A stretch of 48,719 bases of DNA, taken from NCBI GenBank assembly GCA_019352035.1, contig JABBNZ010000021.1, positions 1 through 48,719 of the forward strand, written 5' to 3'. The position numbers and the translations under genes were made by a program. Every line of letters begins with the position of its first letter. The stretch's first letter is position 1. Shown piece by piece: positions 25,760 through 34,414 of the stretch. The notes beneath the pieces are model-generated. The model ran no database searches. It worked only from the letters and a program-made list of their open reading frames with translations, and was not told the DNA's origin. Source of the DNA: Pseudomonadota bacterium (GTDB lineage Bacteria > Pseudomonadota > Gammaproteobacteria > Steroidobacterales > Steroidobacteraceae).

Positions 25760-27532
25760 GTGGCGGCCAAGTCGGTCGCGGAACACCTGGTCCGCTATCT
25801 GGAGCGGCGTGGGGTCCGCCATATCTTCGGCCTCTGCGGACACACCAACATCGCAGTGCTGTCGGCGCTCGCCGGCAGCGGCATCCGCTTCGTGAACGTC
25901 CGTCACGAGCAGGTCGCCTCCCACGCCGCCGATGGCTATGCGCGGGTCACCGGAAAGGCATCGGTCCTGCTGACGCATCTCGGCCCCGGGCTGACCAACG
26001 CCGCCACTGGCGTGGCCAACGCGGCTCTTGATTGCATTCCCATGGTGGTGATCGCGGGTGACGTGCCGACGCACTACATGGGGAAGCATCCGCACCAGGA
26101 GGTGAATCTTCACGCCGATGGATCGCAATTCGAGATCTATCGGCCGTTCGTCAAGCGAGCCTGGCGCGTCGATCGCCCGGATCTGTTCCCGGAGACGATC
26201 GTCAAGGCCTTCCAGCTCGCCGAGAGCGGCCAGCCGGGGCCCGTGCTGGTTGATGTTCCCATGGATATTTTCTCCGCGGAGCTGCCGCCCGAATTCCAAT
26301 GCCGGTTCGAGGCGTCCGTGAGCGCGGTGCACCCACCAGCGATTGACCTGGCGGCGGCCAGAGCAATCGTCAAGGCGCTGGCGGAGGCTCGCCGGCCCCT
26401 GATCTATGCGGGTGGCGGCATATTGCTCGCGCGGGCGTCAGAAGAGTTGCGTGAGCTCGTCGATCACCTGGGCATCCCGGTGGCCCACAGCCTCATGGGC
26501 AAGGGCGCATTGCCGGACGATCATCCCCTCGTGCTCGGAATGAGCGGCTTCTGGGGGACTCGGCTGGTCAACGATGCCTGCATGGCGGCCGACTGGGTGC
26601 TGGGCGTGGGAACCCGTTTCAAGGAAGCCGATTGCAGCTCCTGGTACCGGGACTACACGTTCAACATTCCGCCGACGCGCCTGGCGCACATCGATATCGA
26701 GGCGAGCGAGATCGGCCGCAATTTTGCGACCGAGATCGGGGTGGTCGCGGATGCGAAGGCTGCGCTCTCGACGCTGTGCCAAGTCGCCAAAGAGCTGTAT
26801 CCACAGGGGCGCCGGAATCCGGAGGCCGCCGCGCAAATCGCGCAGTTCCGCGAGGAATTCGCGCAGGCGAACCGCGCCATGCAGCTGAGCGATGCGTTTC
26901 CCATGATGCCGGAGCGCATTCTCGCGGAGACGCGCGAGTTGCTCCCCCGCGATGCCATTCTGACGACGGACGTCGGCTGGAACAAAAACGGCGTCGGACA
27001 GCAGTTTCCCATTTACACTCCCGGCAGCGTGCTGACCCCGGGAGGCTATGCGACCATGGGCTTTGGACCGCCTGCGGCGATCGGCGCGAAGCTCGCCGCG
27101 CCGGACCGAACGGTGATCTCGCTCGTCGGCGACGGCGGCTTCGGACAAAATCCGGCCGCGCTCGCCACTGCGGTGGAGCAGGGCCTCGCCATCGTCTGGG
27201 TGGTCATGAACAACAACGCGTTCGGCACCATCGCGGGCCTGCAGCAGGCCCATTACGGCCTCACCCTGGGGACGCTGTTCCCGAGCGAGGAGGGCGGCTG
27301 GAGCGAGATGCGGCCGAAATACGCCGAGATCGCGCGGGCCTATGGCTGCGAAGCGGTGCGGATCGAGTCCGCCGCGCAATTCGCGCCCGCATTGCGCCGG
27401 GCGCTGGAGTCGGGCCGCCCGTATCTCATCGACGTGCCGATGAAGAATAACCCCACCCCGACCACCGGCCACTGGAACATTCTCGACATCTATTCGCCGG
27501 GCAAGCACGTGTCGCACGTCGCGACGGACTGA
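25760..27532 (+). CDS. Thiamine-diphosphate enzyme (acetolactate-synthase/2-oxoacid-decarboxylase family)
   Basis: The 590-residue protein has the three-domain ThDP layout: an N-terminal PYR domain with VRHEQVASHAADGYARVTGK carrying the catalytic Glu, a central domain (RRPLIYAGGGILLARA to about 340), and a C-terminal PP domain with SLVGDGGFGQNPAALATAVE and VMNNNAFGTI, the GDG-N cofactor motif. Family members decarboxylate 2-oxoacids or condense the resulting carbanion. GTG 25760 follows the aldehyde dehydrogenase stop without a gap and GAGG lies upstream. The pairing with an acylating dehydrogenase and an HMG-CoA-lyase-like protein points to decarboxylation rather than acetolactate synthesis. 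The substrate is unknown. Confidence 0.85.
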   Translation: MAAKSVAEHLVRYLERRGVRHIFGLCGHTNIAVLSALAGSGIRFVNVRHEQVASHAADGYARVTGKASVLLTHLGPGLTNAATGVANAALDCIPMVVIAGDVPTHYMGKHPHQEVNLHADGSQFEIYRPFVKRAWRVDRPDLFPETIVKAFQLAESGQPGPVLVDVPMDIFSAELPPEFQCRFEASVSAVHPPAIDLAAARAIVKALAEARRPLIYAGGGILLARASEELRELVDHLGIPVAHSLMGKGALPDDHPLVLGMSGFWGTRLVNDACMAADWVLGVGTRFKEADCSSWYRDYTFNIPPTRLAHIDIEASEIGRNFATEIGVVADAKAALSTLCQVAKELYPQGRRNPEAAAQIAQFREEFAQANRAMQLSDAFPMMPERILAETRELLPRDAILTTDVGWNKNGVGQQFPIYTPGSVLTPGGYATMGFGPPAAIGAKLAAPDRTVISLVGDGGFGQNPAALATAVEQGLAIVWVVMNNNAFGTIAGLQQAHYGLTLGTLFPSEEGGWSEMRPKYAEIARAYGCEAVRIESAAQFAPALRRALESGRPYLIDVPMKNNPTPTTGHWNILDIYSPGKHVSHVATD

Positions 27533-27541
27533 GCAGCCTGC

Positions 27542-28474
27542 ATGCCCACGAACGTCGATGTGCTCGTCAGCGAGGTCGGTCCGCGTGACGGGCTGCAGAG
27601 CATCAAGTCGATCATGCCTCTGGCCGCCAAGAAGGAGTGGATCAGCGCCGAGGCCTCGGCCGGGGTGCGCGAGATCGAGGTCGGCAGCTTCGTGTCGCCA
27701 AAGCTGCTGCCGCAGCTTGCGGATACGGCGGAAGTGGTCGCCCACGCTCTCTCGATATCGGGGCTGACCGTTGCGGTGCTGGTGCCGAACCTCAAGGGCG
27801 CGCAGGCGGCGGTGGAGGCGGGTGCTCACAAGATCACCCTCCCTTTCTCCGCATCTGACACGCACCTGCTGAAGAACGTGCGGCGAACGCCAGAGCAGAT
27901 GCTGGAAGAGACGCGGGCGATCGTCGCGCTGCTGCGCAGCCTGCCGGCCGATCGCCGGCCGAAATTCGAGGTGGGTATCTCGACCGCGTTCGGATGCAGC
28001 TACGAGGGCATCGTTCCGGAAGACAAAGTGGTGCGTCTGGCCGAAACGGCCATCGAGGCGGGCTGTGACGAGGTGGGACTGTCGGATTCGACGGGCTATG
28101 CCAATCCGGCGCAGGTCAAATCGTTGGTGAAGCGTGTCCGCGACACTGTCGGGGATTCGGCATTCGCCGGTCTGCACCTCCACAACACACGCGGTCTGGG
28201 GCTGGCCAACGTACTGGCAGGACTCGAACTGGGCGTGAAAACATTCGACAGCTCACTGGCGGGCCTCGGCGGCTGCCCCTGGGCGCCGGGGGCGTCCGGC
28301 AACATCGTCACCGAGGATCTGGTGTTCATGCTCGAGGCGATGGGTGTGCACACCGGAATAGATCTGAATCGACTCCTGTCGGTCCGCAAGATACTCGCCG
28401 CAAGCCTGCCTCAGGAGTCCCTCTATGGATTCGTTCCGGAGGCCGGATTGCCCTTGGGGTTCTCTCCTGCCTGA
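27542..28474 (+). CDS. Hydroxymethylglutaryl-CoA-lyase-family aldolase
   Basis: The 310-residue protein keeps the HMG-CoA lyase catalytic set: SEVGPRDGLQSIKS (Arg-Asp), GLHLHNTRGLGLANVLAGL (metal His-x-His), and the family signature SLAGLGGCPWAPGASGN with the essential Cys and metal-binding Asn. HMG-CoA lyase splits 3-hydroxy-3-methylglutaryl-CoA to acetyl-CoA and acetoacetate; relatives cleave other 3-hydroxy-3-substituted acyl-CoAs. It lies nine bases after the ThDP gene in the same operon and is followed by a hairpin. No leucine-catabolism genes lie nearby, so the substrate is probably the acyl-CoA made by the two upstream enzymes. Confidence 0.88.
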   Translation: MPTNVDVLVSEVGPRDGLQSIKSIMPLAAKKEWISAEASAGVREIEVGSFVSPKLLPQLADTAEVVAHALSISGLTVAVLVPNLKGAQAAVEAGAHKITLPFSASDTHLLKNVRRTPEQMLEETRAIVALLRSLPADRRPKFEVGISTAFGCSYEGIVPEDKVVRLAETAIEAGCDEVGLSDSTGYANPAQVKSLVKRVRDTVGDSAFAGLHLHNTRGLGLANVLAGLELGVKTFDSSLAGLGGCPWAPGASGNIVTEDLVFMLEAMGVHTGIDLNRLLSVRKILAASLPQESLYGFVPEAGLPLGFSPA

Positions 28475-28502
28475 TCCTGCGCGTCGCATTTGAGCGTGCG
28501 CA

Positions 28503-28518
28503 ACGGCAGACTTGCCGT
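28503..28518. terminator. Hairpin between convergent genes
   Basis: ACGGCA and TGCCGT pair perfectly around the four-base loop GACT in the 49-base gap between the HMG-CoA-lyase-like gene and the esterase, whose 3' ends face each other. There is no T run on either side, so it would be a weak bidirectional terminator at best. Confidence 0.35.
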
Positions 28519-28523
28519 GCACA

Positions 28524-30188
28524 TCAGTACATCTGCTTCGGCTTCTTCGTCACCGGCGGCCGCGGCCAGGCGGGAGGATACTTGAGCAGGAAGGCGATGC
28601 CTCGTGCATTGAGCTTCTGCAGCCGTATCGGGACCCCGAGTACCGTGCGGTACGGATTGGCCGGATCGAAGCGCTTGAACTTCACTGCCGGTGTATTTGG
28701 CATGCCCGTCTTGGCGAATGTGAGTATCACGTCCTGCATCTCGTGCGACAGCTCGATGTCGGCCGGTTTCCAGTCGCGAGTGGTGCGGAAGAGATTGTAG
28801 GTGTTCAACGTGCCCAGCCAGTAGGCGACGTCGCTGAAGTGGTAGGCGCCGGCATTGGCCGGATCGGGAAGGTCGGCGAAGGTCACGCCAGGAGCGAAGG
28901 GCTCCACATGGTCGAAGAGATACAGGTAGGCAGGGGCCTTCGCGGTTTCGGCCTGCAAGGTGGCCCAGCCCAGTGCCGCCAGACCCATGCCGCTGTCACG
29001 AGAGACGGCCAATGACTGCCTTCGCACCTGCGCCTCGGATCGCGCGGGCCACGCATCCAGAAAAGCCCGCGTCTGGGCGCCGAATATCCGCCGGGCGGCA
29101 TCGCGATACTGTTGCGGCGTCGTGGTCTTGAGCAGAGCGATACCGGTGCCGAGATCATTGTTAGTCGAGCCGATGAGGACCGGGACCTGCTGTTCCTTGC
29201 CTTCTTCGAAGATCTGTTGTGGACTCTCCGGCAGGAAGTAACCATCCACGTCCGGGCGTGCGCTGAAATGCGCTCGTTGCGCGACAGCCATCACCTGATC
29301 AGCCGCCAGGCCACGCATTTGGGCGAGACTGGTGACTTGCAAGGCCCGCATCAGCTTCAGCCCTTGCGCCTGTGCCTGCTCTCGCGACGGCGTTGCCAGT
29401 GCCGGACTGCCGACGAGTGAGGAGCCGCTCATGCCTATCGCGCGCTCGAAGAGGCCCCGGGTCAGGGGGCTCGCCTGCAGAAGGTTGATCGACATCGATC
29501 CGGCCGACTGGCCGACGAGCGTGACGTTGCCCGGGTTGCCGCCAAACGCGCGGATATTGCGCTGCACCCACTTCAACGCCGCGATCTGATCGAGAAGACC
29601 CCAATTGCCGCTGGCGTGGTGCTTCGACTCGGCGGTCAATTGCGCAAGCGCGAGAAACCCGAACACTCCGACCCGATAATTGGCGGCGACATAGACCACG
29701 CCTTGATGGGCGAGATGCGCGCCGCTGTAGGCCGGCATGTTCGCCGAGCCAATGACGAACGCGCCGCCGAATATCCAGACCACCACCGGAAGGTTGGCGC
29801 CGGGACGGGCGTCTGCGGGCGCCCACACGTTCAGATAAAGGCAATCCTCCGATATCGATTGCGCGCCGAAATAATGATTGATATCCGGTCCGCGCATGGG
29901 CTGCATGCATGAGGGCCGCTTCGTGTCCGCGGTATAGATTCCTTTCCACCGCTTGACCGGCTGCGGTGCGCGCCAACGGTTCTGACCTACCGGCGCAGCG
30001 GCGAAGGGTATGCCATAGTAAGCCTTGACGCCGTGCCCGATGAGCGTTCCTGCGGCGAGTCCGGAGTCGGTCCTCACCGGGTCGCCGGGCACCGCGCGCA
30101 TCACGCCGGCGAGCGCGGCGGCGTGCGGAATTGCGCCGAGCGCCACTCCGAGCACGAGGGACGCCAGGAAAGATTTGAGTTGGGTCAT
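28524..30188 (-). CDS. Secreted type-B carboxylesterase
   Basis: Starting at ATG 30188-30186 (GAGAGG just upstream) the protein has 554 residues. A Sec signal peptide LKSFLASLVLGVALGAIPHA opens it. The esterase core shows SEDCLYLNVWAP, WIFGGAFVIGS (oxyanion loop), and VTLVGQSAGSMSINLL with the nucleophilic Ser; AGAYHFSDVAYWLG provides the His. At the usual acid position the protein reads STNNDLG rather than a DEG pattern. It probably hydrolyses an ester outside the cytoplasm; chlorogenate-type or other aromatic esters would fit the cluster but are not proven. Operator copy I lies over its promoter. Confidence 0.85.
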   Translation of the reverse strand: MTQLKSFLASLVLGVALGAIPHAAALAGVMRAVPGDPVRTDSGLAAGTLIGHGVKAYYGIPFAAAPVGQNRWRAPQPVKRWKGIYTADTKRPSCMQPMRGPDINHYFGAQSISEDCLYLNVWAPADARPGANLPVVVWIFGGAFVIGSANMPAYSGAHLAHQGVVYVAANYRVGVFGFLALAQLTAESKHHASGNWGLLDQIAALKWVQRNIRAFGGNPGNVTLVGQSAGSMSINLLQASPLTRGLFERAIGMSGSSLVGSPALATPSREQAQAQGLKLMRALQVTSLAQMRGLAADQVMAVAQRAHFSARPDVDGYFLPESPQQIFEEGKEQQVPVLIGSTNNDLGTGIALLKTTTPQQYRDAARRIFGAQTRAFLDAWPARSEAQVRRQSLAVSRDSGMGLAALGWATLQAETAKAPAYLYLFDHVEPFAPGVTFADLPDPANAGAYHFSDVAYWLGTLNTYNLFRTTRDWKPADIELSHEMQDVILTFAKTGMPNTPAVKFKRFDPANPYRTVLGVPIRLQKLNARGIAFLLKYPPAWPRPPVTKKPKQMY

Positions 30189-30281
30189 ATTGCCTCTCGC
30201 AACGCTCGAGAATTCGCTCACCGAGGGCGTGGCCGTCGCCGGAGCATGGAGGACCGCCCCATGGAGTCGCTCCCAGCCTGA

Positions 30282-30333
30282 ACGAACTAGTTCGTATTGA
30301 CTGGAAGCTATACTCGCACGCTTCGGTTGTCAA
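30282..30333 (-). promoter_or_regulatory. Esterase promoter with perfect palindromic operator copy I
   Basis: ACGAACTAGTTCGT (30282-30295) is an exact 14-bp inverted repeat and the most symmetrical of the eight copies. On the minus strand it lies just downstream of TTGACA (30333-30328) with TATAGC 15 bases later (30312-30307), or TAGCTT at a 17-base spacing. It would cover the transcription start of the esterase gene. The remainder of the 312-base gap 30189-30500 shows only the promoter of the next operon. Confidence 0.65.
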
Positions 30334-30421
30334 CGACCTGGGGGGCGCTCCAGGCGTCGCCGAGTCGACCACGGAAGTGCTGTATTGCAGGCAAATCGCG
30401 CTTGCGGCGCGGTGGGCGGCG

Positions 30422-30449
30422 TTGACGTTAACTATCTGGTGCGTATAGT
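30422..30449 (+). promoter_or_regulatory. Promoter with operator copy H (ACTATCTGGTGCGT), PQQ operon
   Basis: TTGACG (30422-30427) and TATAGT (30444-30449) are 16 bases apart, with TAGTCT at 30446-30451 as an alternative -10 box. The 14-mer at 30431-30444 fills the spacer. The predicted start is near 30457, which argues against using the in-frame ATG at 30465 for the downstream gene. Confidence 0.65.
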
Positions 30450-30500
30450 CTCGCGCTGCGCAACATGGCTGCACACAGCAGTGAAACCCGCCGGCTCCGC

Positions 30501-32720
30501 ATGGTAACAATGGCTTACAAACGCTTCGCCCCGCTCCTGATGTTCCTTCCGGTTTGTGCTCTGGCGGCGGCTCAGGGACTGCCTGCGCAGAGCCGCGCAG
30601 CCGACCCGAATGCGGCTGCTTCGGGCACCCATTTCTCGCCGATCGAGCAGATCACGCCGAGCAACGTTGGACGACTCGGCGTGGCATGGGTCTACGACAC
30701 CGGCATGAAGGGCGGCGGATTCGAGGACACCCCGCTCGTCGTTGACGGCCGAATGTACGTGCTGCTGCCGAGTGAAGTCCTCGTCGCGCTCCATCCGGAT
30801 TCCGGCCGCAGAATCTGGAGCTACGATCCCCACGAGAAGCGCACCCGCGTAAGCCGGGGGCTCGCCTATTGGCCGGGAACAGGGAAGATTCCTCCGAGGC
30901 TGGTCGAGGCCACCGCGGATGGGCACGTCATGGAGCTCGACCCTGTGACCGGTAGACCGGTCGCCGGATTTGCCGATCACGGCGTGCTCGACCTGCGAGC
31001 GATCCAGGCCAAGGGCTATCCGTACGCGCCGTTCGGGTTCACCTCGCCGCCCGCTGTCTGGCGCAACCTGCTCATTCTCGGTCCGGACCTGCAGGAGGGT
31101 CCGAGCCAGGGGCCGCCGGGCATCGTGACCGCGGTCGATGCCATCACGGGCAGGATCGTCTGGACGTTTCATACCGTTCCGCAGCCCGGACAGCATGGGA
31201 ACTCGACCTGGGGCCCTGGAGGGTGGAAGAACCGCTCCGGTCCGTCGGCCTGGGGCGATATCACGGTGGACCCGAAGCTCGGGCTGGTGTTCGTTCCTGT
31301 TGCCAACCCGGCGGACAGTTATTACGGCGCCGACCGACCCGGAACCAACCTATACGCCAACTCGGTCGTCGCGCTCGATGCGCGCACGGGCCGGCTGCGC
31401 TGGTACTACCAGTTCGTCCACCACGATCTCTGGGACACGGATACCGTCAGCACGAGTCTGGTCGATGCCTGGAAGAACGGCCACGAGATTCCCGCCGTGG
31501 CCGCGCTCACCAAGTCGGCGCTCCTCTTCATTCTCGATCGCCGCACCGGCAGGCCGATTTTCGGGGTGCGCAACCGACCGGTACCGAAGAGCGACGTGCC
31601 CGGTGAGCATCCATGGCCGACCGAGCCGTACCCTGTGGAGCCGCCGCCGCTCGCGCGGCAGACCGTCAAGCCCACGGATGTCACCACAGTCACGCCGGCT
31701 TCGGAGGCTTACTGTAGGTCGCAGTTCGCGAAGTTCCACATCGAAGGCCGCTACAGTCCGTTCCAGCTCGAGCCGAGCCTGCACTTTCCTTCGGCCGTAG
31801 GCGGCGGCAACTGGGGCGGCACCAGCTATGATCCCGCGCTGGGCTACATCTACGTCAACACCAGCGACTTCGGCAGCATCGGGCAGATGGTGAAGGCCGG
31901 GTCAGCGGTTCACAGCGGGCGCGCGCTGAAATTCAAAGGGGCCTACGCGAAGTTTCTCGCGCACTTCAAGCGCATGCCGTACTACAACCCCTACGTGGGG
32001 GCTCGATTCGTGGATGAGAACGGTCTCCCATGTCAGCAGCCTCCTTGGGGTCTCCTTTCCGCGGTAGACACGCATACCGGACACATCGCCTGGCAGGTGC
32101 GTCTCGGCGACTATCCGGCGCTGGCACAGGCCGGAGTCCCGGCGACCGGGACTCCCAACCTGGGCGGCAGTTTGGTCACGGCGAGCGGACTGGTGTTCAT
32201 CGGGGCGACGATGGACGGCGACTTTCGTGCGTTCGATGCACGCACGGGACGCATTTTGTGGGAGGCGGGGCTGGACGGGTACGGCGAAGCGACGCCAATG
32301 ACTTACGTTGGCAGAGACGGCAAGCAATACGTCGTAATTGCCGCCGGTGGGGCGGGACTCCTGCGCGGTGTGCACCACAGCGTGAAGAATCCTCAGGTCC
32401 GTTTGATAGCGTTCGCACTGGGCGGCCGGACTGCTGCACCGACCCGAGCGTCACGAGCGGAGAGCGCAGCGCTCATGACGCCTGAGCAGTCGGCGGCTAG
32501 CGGCAAGCTGCCTCCGGGTGCCGGCCGCGGGATCGTCCAGGAGGACTGCTCGCTGTGTCACGGTGTGGAGAGCATCACTGGATCGCATCTCAGCCGCGCC
32601 GGTTGGCAGGCGACGGTGCGTGAGATGATGAACCGCGGCGCACCGGTCACGCCTGTGCAATACCGAACGCTGATCGAGTACCTGACACACAATTTCGGAT
32701 CGTCTTCGAAGGCGAGATGA
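30501..32720 (+). CDS. Exported PQQ-dependent dehydrogenase with C-terminal heme c motif
   Basis: The protein (739 residues from ATG 30501; ATG 30465 and 30510 are alternatives, none with a clear ribosome site) opens with a Sec signal FAPLLMFLPVCALAAAQGLP. The body is a quinoprotein beta-propeller: HFSPIEQITPSNVGRLGVAW, DITVDPKLGLVFVPVANP, YYQFVHHDLWDTD, ALTKSALLFILDRRTGRPIF and GGNWGGTSYDPALG match the glucose/quinate/alcohol dehydrogenase family. Near the end CSLCHG binds a heme c, and REMMNRGA may give the Met ligand. It lacks the N-terminal membrane helices of classical quinate or glucose dehydrogenases. It would oxidise a polyol, sugar or hydroaromatic acid in the periplasm and pass electrons to its own heme and then to cytochrome b561. 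Confidence 0.85.
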   Translation: MVTMAYKRFAPLLMFLPVCALAAAQGLPAQSRAADPNAAASGTHFSPIEQITPSNVGRLGVAWVYDTGMKGGGFEDTPLVVDGRMYVLLPSEVLVALHPDSGRRIWSYDPHEKRTRVSRGLAYWPGTGKIPPRLVEATADGHVMELDPVTGRPVAGFADHGVLDLRAIQAKGYPYAPFGFTSPPAVWRNLLILGPDLQEGPSQGPPGIVTAVDAITGRIVWTFHTVPQPGQHGNSTWGPGGWKNRSGPSAWGDITVDPKLGLVFVPVANPADSYYGADRPGTNLYANSVVALDARTGRLRWYYQFVHHDLWDTDTVSTSLVDAWKNGHEIPAVAALTKSALLFILDRRTGRPIFGVRNRPVPKSDVPGEHPWPTEPYPVEPPPLARQTVKPTDVTTVTPASEAYCRSQFAKFHIEGRYSPFQLEPSLHFPSAVGGGNWGGTSYDPALGYIYVNTSDFGSIGQMVKAGSAVHSGRALKFKGAYAKFLAHFKRMPYYNPYVGARFVDENGLPCQQPPWGLLSAVDTHTGHIAWQVRLGDYPALAQAGVPATGTPNLGGSLVTASGLVFIGATMDGDFRAFDARTGRILWEAGLDGYGEATPMTYVGRDGKQYVVIAAGGAGLLRGVHHSVKNPQVRLIAFALGGRTAAPTRASRAESAALMTPEQSAASGKLPPGAGRGIVQEDCSLCHGVESITGSHLSRAGWQATVREMMNRGAPVTPVQYRTLIEYLTHNFGSSSKAR

Positions 32721-32721
32721 G

Positions 32722-33801
32722 ATGAAGCGGAGTCGCATCATGAACCGACGGCAGATGATCTCTCGGGCGATCGGTACCCTCGGTGCGGGCGCCGCGGTGG
32801 GTCTCAATCTCTCTGCGCCCGCGCTGGCCAAATCCGCCGCCGGGCGGCCTCCGGCGGGCGCGCAGGCGAGGAGGGCGGAGTTCTTCGAGCGCTACATGCG
32901 CCGCCCCGGACGCAAGAACGTGCTGGCCTGGGCGCCGGTCAAGAACGGTTTCCAGCACAATTCCATCTCCCACGCCATGAGCGTGATCGAGCACCTCGGC
33001 TACGTGTCGGAGGCCTACGACACCTATATTCATACCGACAGCGAGCCCATCAGCCTGCACGGCCTGACCGGCAGCTACGGCCAGGGCGTCATGGGCCGCG
33101 ATCTGCGCAACTACGATACGATCTTCTGCCTGGGAGTGCGGGAGGTCTATCTCACGCCGCAGCAGCGGGCGGACCTGCTGGAGTTCGTCCGCAATGGCGG
33201 CGGATTCGTAGGCGTGCACGCGGCATCGACCATGTTTTTGCCTTGGCCGGCTTTCGGCAAACCGGACGATGCGCTTGCCTGCGGGCGCACCTTCGAGCGC
33301 TGGCCGCAGTTCAACGAGATGCTGGGCGCGGAATTCGTCGAGCATCCCTACGGCGTGATCGAGGCGCCGGTGATCGTGGATGACCCGAGGTTCCCGGCGA
33401 CACGCTTCCTCCCGCCGAAATTCAACCTGCACGATGAGATGTACGAGTTCAAGAACTTCTCGCGCAAGGACATGGACGTGGTGCTGCGTCTGGACGCCTC
33501 CGGACTGAATCTGAAGGACCATGGGATCAGCGATCGCACGACCGACTGGCCCCTCGCCTGGGCCAAGAGTTACGGCAAGGGGCGGGTGTTCTATTGCGCG
33601 CTCGGCCACTCGCGCGAGACCTGGGATATCCCCGACATTCAACGGATCTACTTCGAAGGGCTGAGATGGGCACTGGGAATGGAGGATGCGGATATCGCCT
33701 CACACCCGATGCGCCACGTTTCCGCGGCGGCCGTCGATCTGCCGCCGCCGCCGCCTCCCTGCGGTCCGCAGTGGGCGCTGAAGCTCCGCAAGCCGGCTTA
33801 G
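32722..33801 (+). CDS. Exported ThuA-domain protein
   Basis: The 359-residue protein has a twin-arginine-like N-terminus (NRRQMISRAIGTLGAGAAVG, cleavage near ALAKS). The ThuA/glutamine-amidotransferase-like fold shows HNSISHAMSVIEHLGY, YDTIFCLGVREVYLTPQQ, FVRNGGGFVGVHAAS, LGAEFVEHP, YEFKNFSRKDMDVVLRLD and KGRVFYCALGHSRETWDIPD. ThuA proteins occur with sugar or glycoside catabolic systems; some relatives are 3-keto-glycoside lyase components or electron-linked dehydrogenase partners. It begins two bases after the PQQ dehydrogenase stop and is followed by cytochrome b561, so it is part of the same periplasmic oxidation unit. Confidence 0.8.
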   Translation: MKRSRIMNRRQMISRAIGTLGAGAAVGLNLSAPALAKSAAGRPPAGAQARRAEFFERYMRRPGRKNVLAWAPVKNGFQHNSISHAMSVIEHLGYVSEAYDTYIHTDSEPISLHGLTGSYGQGVMGRDLRNYDTIFCLGVREVYLTPQQRADLLEFVRNGGGFVGVHAASTMFLPWPAFGKPDDALACGRTFERWPQFNEMLGAEFVEHPYGVIEAPVIVDDPRFPATRFLPPKFNLHDEMYEFKNFSRKDMDVVLRLDASGLNLKDHGISDRTTDWPLAWAKSYGKGRVFYCALGHSRETWDIPDIQRIYFEGLRWALGMEDADIASHPMRHVSAAAVDLPPPPPPCGPQWALKLRKPA

Positions 33802-33820
33802 CGCCGAGGGGGGGGCCATC

Positions 33821-34414
33821 ATGCCGATGCGGAACGATCGTGCCCGATGGGGTGCCGTGTCACAGACGTTTCACTGGCTGATCGTCGCCATGATCCTTGC
33901 GCAAGCGGTGCTCGCGCTGCTCTTCAAGCGGATGCACCGGGGACCCGAAGCGGCGGCCCTCATCGGCGTCCACAAGTCATTCGGCATGACCATCCTGGTG
34001 CTCGCCGCGCTGCGGTTGCTCTGGCGCTGGGCGAATCCCGTTCCGGATCTGCCGGGTACGCTCAAGTCCCACGAGCGGTTCCTGGCGCGATTCAGCCACG
34101 GCGCGCTTTACGCGCTCCTATTTGCCATGCCCTTGACCGGCTGGCTCGGGTCGTCGGCACTTGGATTCGCGGTGCGTTGGTTCAACCTGTTCTCGATTCC
34201 CGATCCTCTCGGCAAGGACAGGGCCCTCGGGCACGCCCTCTATACGACTCATTCGATCCTGGCCCTGGCACTGGGATTGATTCTGGTCCTGCACATCGCG
34301 GCAGCGGTCAGGCATCACTGGGTCCTGAAGGACGACGTGCTGCGGCGGATGTGGCCGGGCTGCGGCGTCAGTCGAGCGGCTTCCCGAGCGGCGCCACATC
34401 GAATGCAATCGTGA
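33821..34414 (+). CDS. Cytochrome b561
   Basis: The 197-residue four-helix membrane protein fits the bacterial b561 family: QTFHWLIVAMILAQAVLALL, GVHKSFGMTILVLAALRLLW, FSHGALYALLFAMPLTGWLG and LYTTHSILALALGLILVLHI. The histidines in these helices are the two b-heme ligand pairs. It probably transfers electrons from the periplasmic PQQ/heme c dehydrogenase to the ubiquinone pool. GAGGGGGGGG lies five bases before ATG 33821. Its last 47 bases overlap the convergent TPR gene. Confidence 0.87.
   Translation: MPMRNDRARWGAVSQTFHWLIVAMILAQAVLALLFKRMHRGPEAAALIGVHKSFGMTILVLAALRLLWRWANPVPDLPGTLKSHERFLARFSHGALYALLFAMPLTGWLGSSALGFAVRWFNLFSIPDPLGKDRALGHALYTTHSILALALGLILVLHIAAAVRHHWVLKDDVLRRMWPGCGVSRAASRAAPHRMQS

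Noticed and set aside
24329-27532. Sulfoacetaldehyde metabolism (SauS plus Xsc-like enzyme)
   Set aside because: The family resemblance is real, but no phosphate acetyltransferase, sulfite exporter or sulfonate genes are present, and an HMG-CoA-lyase-like partner does not fit.
26438-28183. 581-residue open frame antisense to the ThDP and lyase genes
   Set aside because: Arg/His-rich composition without motifs, exactly opposite two well-recognised genes; a by-product of high GC content.
30465-30500. Upstream ATG for the PQQ dehydrogenase at 30465
   Set aside because: It would lie about eight bases after the predicted transcription start and adds a polar stretch before the signal peptide.
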